Shown here piece after piece: positions 8,866 to 11,256 of a stretch of DNA of 11,256 nt; position 1 is the first letter of the stretch; the number at the start of each line of letters is the position of its first letter. This DNA is from an uncultured Beijerinckiaceae bacterium (GTDB taxonomy: Bacteria; Pseudomonadota; Alphaproteobacteria; Rhizobiales; Beijerinckiaceae): NCBI GenBank assembly GCA_937863205.1, contig CALMGA010000378.1, positions 1-11,256 on the forward strand, in the 5' to 3' direction. The position numbers were made by a program, and so were the translations under genes. The notes below the pieces were generated by a model. It made no database searches. It saw nothing but the letters and a program-made list of their open reading frames with translations, and was not told where the DNA came from.

Positions 8866-10230
8866 CTATTCCATCAGCATCTGGATGCCGCGCTCGTAGA
8901 GGTCGGTGAGCTGGCCGAACTGCTGCAGAAGCAGCTCGCTCAGGGCCGCGATCTCCGTGCGCGCGGCAGGCACCTCCGGGCGCGCCAGCGCCGGGTGGAA
9001 GCTCGCCCAGGCCTTGGCCGCGCCATCGAGCAGCGCTTTGATCTCGGCCGATGTGAGCGGGATCGCCTGCAGGTAGGACAGCCCGTCGACGAAGCCCTTG
9101 TGCGCCCCAGCCATCGCCGTCGCATCGGCGGCGGCCGGCAGCAGGCCGGCGACGATCGCCTGTTTGGCGAGGCGCTGGCTCAGCATCCGCTGGCGGCCCG
9201 ACACGTTGATGACGTGAAGGGCGGCTGTGAAGCCGGCTGCCTGCAGCGTCCGCGTCAACGCTTCCGACTGCGTCAGCAGGCGCTCGGCCAAACGATCGAC
9301 CTCGGGCAACCGGGCCAGGGTCGGCGTGCCGGCCAGCGTCGCCTTCAGCGTGGTCCAGGGCACGAGAACGCCGTCGATGAGGTCGCCGAACGTCGGCTTC
9401 GACAGCGTTCGGCCGAGGATGGTCAGGTTGCTTTCGATCTGTTCCAGCGATTGGCGGCACAGCTTGGCCGTCTGCTCGGGCGTGACCGCCGCGCACATCA
9501 GGGCATACAGCTTGACGAGGCGCTGCGACAGCATGCGCAGCTGCCCGGCCCGGTTGACCGCTTCGGCGTAGCGGGCGGCATCGATGACCTGCTGCGCGAC
9601 CTGCCCGATGCGCTGCTTGCCTTGCATGGCGGCCGTTCGCAGAACCCGGTAAGCTTCGTCTTCGGAAATGTTACGCACCCGCATCAGGATGCCCTTGGCG
9701 CGATCGACCAGCTTGCGCTCCCCGAAGCGGTGCTGGACGTCCATCAGTTCGACGCGCAGCACCTGCTCGTGGCGGAAGCGGGCCTGGGCGACGTGGATCA
9801 GCGAGCGTAGCCGGTCGAGGCCGTAGCCGTTGACCACGTAGGCGTGGACGCCGGAGGCGGCGGCGCGGTTGATCTTCTCGGCGTCGGGGTCGCCGGTGAA
9901 GACGATGATGGGCCGCGGTGCCACCGCCTGCAACGAGGCCGTGCCGGCGAACAGCGCTTCGCCGGGATGGGGTTCGTAGCAGATCACCAGGTCCGGCGCG
10001 CAGCGGATGACGTCCGGCACCATCGTCGCGAGCGTCGACGAGCCGAGGACGTCGATACCCACGCTCCGCAGGTCGTCGGCGACGCCGGGCACGCCGTTTC
10101 CCCCACTGGCCACGACGAAAGCGGAGGTCAAGGCCGTATCACCGCCGGGCAAAGAGAGGCCGTTGGAGAGGGGTGGGTCTTGTTGGACCGGCGACGGCGT
10201 ACGTTCAACATGTCGGCTCACATCTGGCAC
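8866..10230 (-). CDS. Nitrate-type regulator: pseudo-receiver + ANTAR + two PilJ/P-box modules
   Basis: A 454-residue soluble regulator with no membrane segment. Residues ~37-150 form a NasT-like receiver that lacks the phospho-acceptor: the strand where Asp is expected reads DLVICYEPHP (80-89), and the usual Lys region reads YVVNGY (131-136). Residues ~154-215 are an ANTAR RNA-binding domain (LVDRAKGILM 174-183; SEDEAYRVLRTAAM 189-202). The rest is two helical PilJ-like halves, each opening with a NarX/PilJ-style P-box: VNRAGQLRMLSQRL (225-238) and INVSGRQRMLSQRLAK (341-356). The start is GTG 10230, because AAGGAGG (10239-10245) sits 8 nt upstream of it. A longer frame to 10461 only translates intergenic repeats. 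By family knowledge, ANTAR proteins antiterminate by binding leader RNA, and P-boxes bind nitrate or nitrite. The divergent nitrate transporter supports that role. No ligand or target is shown by sequence alone. Confidence 0.9.
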   Translation of the reverse strand: MPDVSRHVERTPSPVQQDPPLSNGLSLPGGDTALTSAFVVASGGNGVPGVADDLRSVGIDVLGSSTLATMVPDVIRCAPDLVICYEPHPGEALFAGTASLQAVAPRPIIVFTGDPDAEKINRAAASGVHAYVVNGYGLDRLRSLIHVAQARFRHEQVLRVELMDVQHRFGERKLVDRAKGILMRVRNISEDEAYRVLRTAAMQGKQRIGQVAQQVIDAARYAEAVNRAGQLRMLSQRLVKLYALMCAAVTPEQTAKLCRQSLEQIESNLTILGRTLSKPTFGDLIDGVLVPWTTLKATLAGTPTLARLPEVDRLAERLLTQSEALTRTLQAAGFTAALHVINVSGRQRMLSQRLAKQAIVAGLLPAAADATAMAGAHKGFVDGLSYLQAIPLTSAEIKALLDGAAKAWASFHPALARPEVPAARTEIAALSELLLQQFGQLTDLYERGIQMLME

Positions 10231-10238
10231 GTCTTGTG

Positions 10239-10245
10239 CCTCCTT
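10239..10245 (-). promoter_or_regulatory. Strong Shine-Dalgarno that fixes the regulator start
   Basis: AAGGAGG on the minus strand, 8 nt before GTG 10230. It is the best ribosome-binding match near this gene and decides the start against upstream candidates. The sequence has a full 8-base complement at 10308-10315 in the same leader. Confidence 0.85.
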
Positions 10246-10279
10246 CTCGCGAGTGCAGCGAAGCACACCGTCCTCCGCC

Positions 10280-10291
10280 CACCCCTGGGTG
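10280..10291. repeat. Inverted repeat CACCC-CT-GGGTG
   Basis: A perfect 5-bp inverted repeat with 2-bp spacing, 3 bp before the 14-bp palindrome. As DNA it could be an operator half-site pair; as RNA the 2-nt loop makes a hairpin unlikely. Confidence 0.5.
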
Positions 10292-10294
10292 CGC

Positions 10295-10308
10295 CCACAT
10301 CGATGTGG
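10295..10308. promoter_or_regulatory. Perfect 14-bp palindrome, candidate operator
   Basis: CCACATCGATGTGG is its own reverse complement over all 14 bases and lies 65-78 bp upstream of the regulator start codon, on the divergent region shared with narK. This is the form expected for a dimeric DNA-binding protein. The protein that would bind it is unknown; the ANTAR regulator itself is expected to bind RNA, so another factor would be needed. Confidence 0.45.
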
Positions 10309-10345
10309 AAGGAGGTCACAGGGTCCGTCCGCCCTCGGCATGTTC

Positions 10346-10385
10346 GTCGGGGACACGGATGTCGGGGACACGGATGTCGGGGACA
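10346..10385. repeat. 15-bp tandem repeat, about 2.7 copies
   Basis: Two exact copies of GTCGGGGACACGGAT (10346-10360, 10361-10375) are followed by the first 10 bases of a third (10376-10385). The core GGACACGGA recurs once more at 10469-10477. Being a multiple of three, it produces repetitive peptides in open frames on both strands, which explains spurious ORFs here. Confidence 0.9.
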
Positions 10386-10413
10386 AGGCGGCAGGCGGAA
10401 CGCAGCCGCTCCA

Positions 10414-10445
10414 TCCCATGTACTCGTGATCCCATGCACTCGTGA
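10414..10445. repeat. 16-bp tandem duplication, one mismatch
   Basis: TCCCATGTACTCGTGA (10414-10429) is followed directly by TCCCATGCACTCGTGA (10430-10445), 15 of 16 bases identical. It lies between the 15-bp repeat and the narK-proximal elements. Confidence 0.9.
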
Positions 10446-10468
10446 AACCCTGCCGTGACACCCTGCAC
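10443..10468. repeat. 13-bp imperfect tandem repeat
   Basis: TGAAACCCTGCCG (10443-10455) and TGACACCCTGCAC (10456-10468) match at 10 of 13 positions and share ACCCTGC. The first copy begins inside the 16-bp duplication. In RNA, CCGTG (10453-10457) can pair with CACGG (10466-10470). Confidence 0.6.
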
Positions 10469-10491
10469 GGACACGGACTGTTTCACCAATG

Positions 10492-10507
10492 TGGCAGCCT
10501 TTTTGAA
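10492..10507 (+). promoter_or_regulatory. Sigma-54-like promoter element before narK
   Basis: TGGCAG-N5-TTGAA has exactly the -24/-12 spacing of the RpoN consensus TGGCAC-N5-TTGCA. Two positions differ: G for C at the end of the -24 box, and A for C in the -12 box. The -12 mismatch is at a normally strong position, so this is a moderate match. It would start transcription near 10517 and give narK a leader of about 60 nt. RpoN/NtrC control of nitrate assimilation is common in proteobacteria. Confidence 0.4.
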
Positions 10508-10534
10508 TGGGAGCTGCCGCAACGGCGAAGCAGC
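10493..10534 (+). promoter_or_regulatory. Two mutually exclusive hairpins upstream of narK
   Basis: GGCAGC (10493-10498) pairs perfectly with GCTGCC (10513-10518). The same GCTGC (10513-10517) pairs perfectly with GCAGC (10530-10534). Only one can form at a time. Neither stem is followed by a U-run. The second stem, with a 2x2 internal mismatch, can close a six-base loop AACGGC that has the A1/G4 pattern of ANTAR targets, but no matching first hairpin was found. Confidence 0.35.
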
Positions 10535-10565
10535 ACCACTCGTATCCTCAACGCTTCTCGTTTCT

Positions 10566-10570
10566 GGAGA
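10566..10570 (+). promoter_or_regulatory. narK ribosome-binding site
   Basis: GGAGA, 6 nt before ATG 10577. It supports that ATG as the translation start. Confidence 0.75.
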
Positions 10571-10576
10571 TCATCA

Positions 10577-11256
10577 ATGGCCGGTTTCAACGCGATCATG
10601 AAATCAGGGCATCCGCCAACACTCGTCGCTTCCTTCCTGTATTTTGATTTCTGCTTCGCCGTATGGGTGCTGAACGGAGCCATGGCGCCGTTCCTGTCGG
10701 AAGCCTTTCACCTGACGCCGCAGCAGACCGGCTTCATGATCTCGCTGCCGATCTTGGCGGGCGCCCTGATGCGTTTCCCGCTGGGCGTCATCTCGCAGTA
10801 CATCGGCCGAAAGAACGCCGCGCTGATCGAAATGGGCGTCATCATGATCGCGATGGCCTTCGGCTTCTTCTTCGTCGATAGCTTCAACATGGCGCTTGCC
10901 ATGGGAGTTCTTCTGGGCATCGCCGGTGCGAGCTTCGGCGTGGCGCTTTCCCTCGGGTCCGGCTGGTTCCCGCCGGAACACAAGGGCTTGGCGATGGGCA
11001 TCGCGGGTGCCGGCAACAGCGGCACGGCGCTCGCCACGCTGTTCGCTCCGGTGATCGCGACGAAATACGGCTACCACACGGCCTACGCCGTCGCGGGCTT
11101 CATGATGCTGCTGCCGTTCTCCGTCATGTTGATCTTCGCGAAGGAGCCGCCGGATAACGAGCACCAGTCGGTTCTCGAACACATCAAGTGCCTTTGGGAA
11201 GGCGACGGCTGGATGTTCAACTTCGTCTACATCATCACCTTCGGCGGCTTCATCGG
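10577..11256 (+). CDS. NarK/NasA-type nitrate/nitrite transporter (3' end cut by the window edge)
   Basis: The first 226 residues of a major facilitator superfamily nitrate/nitrite porter of the inner membrane. Family features are visible: FDFCFAVWVLNGAMAPFL at 23-40 in the first helix; AGALMRFPLG at 61-70, with R66 at the position of the substrate-binding Arg of TM2 in NarK; the MFS loop ISQYIGRKN at 72-80; and the nitrate signature GIAGAGNSGTALA at 141-153. At least five strongly hydrophobic helices precede the edge. The ATG has a Shine-Dalgarno (GGAGA) 6 nt upstream. It is divergent from the ANTAR/PilJ regulator, which points to nitrate assimilation; nitrite or nitrate reductase genes may follow outside the window. 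Whether it is a nitrate/nitrite antiporter or a nitrate/proton symporter cannot be decided from this part. Confidence 0.93.
   Translation, partial: MAGFNAIMKSGHPPTLVASFLYFDFCFAVWVLNGAMAPFLSEAFHLTPQQTGFMISLPILAGALMRFPLGVISQYIGRKNAALIEMGVIMIAMAFGFFFVDSFNMALAMGVLLGIAGASFGVALSLGSGWFPPEHKGLAMGIAGAGNSGTALATLFAPVIATKYGYHTAYAVAGFMMLLPFSVMLIFAKEPPDNEHQSVLEHIKCLWEGDGWMFNFVYIITFGGFI

Larger units (their letters stand above)
10231..10576. other. Regulator-narK divergent intergenic region (346 bp, no gene)
   Basis: No convincing coding sequence is present. Left to right it contains the regulator's Shine-Dalgarno, a CACCC/GGGTG inverted repeat, a 14-bp perfect palindrome, a complement to the Shine-Dalgarno, a 15-bp tandem repeat, a 16-bp tandem repeat, a 13-bp imperfect repeat, a sigma-54-like element and two mutually exclusive hairpins, then the narK ribosome-binding site. 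Several small frames cross the repeats but lack properly placed ribosome-binding sites. The density of repeated and symmetrical sequence is far above that of the other gaps in the window. Confidence 0.85.

Noticed and set aside
7315..9810. 831-codon open frame on the plus strand
   Set aside because: It runs antisense through glyQ and the regulator and crosses the unknown gene in another frame. It is a shadow with no recognisable motif.
10340..10429. Small plus-strand frame MFVGDTDVGDTDVG... (29 codons)
   Set aside because: An AAGGAGGT lies upstream, but 23 nt from the ATG, too far to serve it; the peptide is only the DNA repeat translated.
10231..10461. 77-residue N-terminal extension of the regulator (GTG at 10461)
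   Set aside because: It translates the 15-bp and 16-bp tandem repeats (SPTSVSPTSVSPT) and has no family similarity. AAGGAGG 8 nt before GTG 10230 marks a better start.
10543..10548. TATCCT as a sigma-70 -10 box for narK
   Set aside because: No acceptable -35 hexamer at 16-18 bp upstream (CAACGG at 17 bp), so I do not call a sigma-70 promoter.
10556..10570. TCTC/GAGA stem that would cover the narK Shine-Dalgarno
   Set aside because: Only 4 bp with a 7-nt loop; too weak to be meaningful without conservation.

Overview
The window looks like chromosome from a high-GC alphaproteobacterium of the Methylobacterium/Methylorubrum type. This is inferred from base composition, protein flavour and gene repertoire, not from a database search. 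Almost every gene is an ordinary chromosomal one. The strong GC3 bias produces very long antisense shadow frames that should be ignored.

Layout, left to right. A truncated radA/sms (DNA repair ATPase) reads leftward off the left edge (1-1205). Divergent from it is a compact rightward cluster (1362-4590): a FemAB-like DUF482 acyltransferase-fold protein, a HIT-triad hydrolase, an HD-domain phosphohydrolase, a Cys-based tyrosine/dual-specificity-type phosphatase, and xseB (exonuclease VII small subunit). Gaps in the cluster are -4, 8, 86 and 1 nt, so it is probably one transcription unit. Next come three leftward genes: a small DUF3072 protein (4672-4914), glyS (4978-7098) and glyQ (7861-8814). 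These encode the beta and alpha subunits of the tetrameric bacterial glycyl-tRNA synthetase. A rightward, membrane-anchored protein of unknown function (7250-7879) lies between glyQ and glyS on the opposite strand, and its 3' end overlaps the 3' end of glyQ.

The right end is the beginning of a nitrate-assimilation region. A leftward regulator (8866-10230) joins a degenerate receiver, an ANTAR RNA-binding domain and two PilJ/NarX-type P-box helical modules in one soluble polypeptide. Divergent from it is a NarK/NasA-type nitrate/nitrite transporter (10577 to the right edge, truncated). The 346-bp intergenic region between them is unusually structured. It holds a perfect 14-bp palindrome, a CACCC/GGGTG inverted repeat, three short tandem repeats, a complementary partner to the regulator's Shine-Dalgarno, a sigma-54-like element and overlapping hairpins just before narK.

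Working model: the regulator binds nitrate or nitrite through its P-boxes and uses ANTAR to relieve termination or control translation of nitrate-assimilation transcripts. This would be a one-protein counterpart of the NasS/NasT pair or of NasR. The domain content is visible in the sequence; the ligand, the RNA target and the wiring are inference. I could not identify a convincing canonical ANTAR two-hairpin target in this window.
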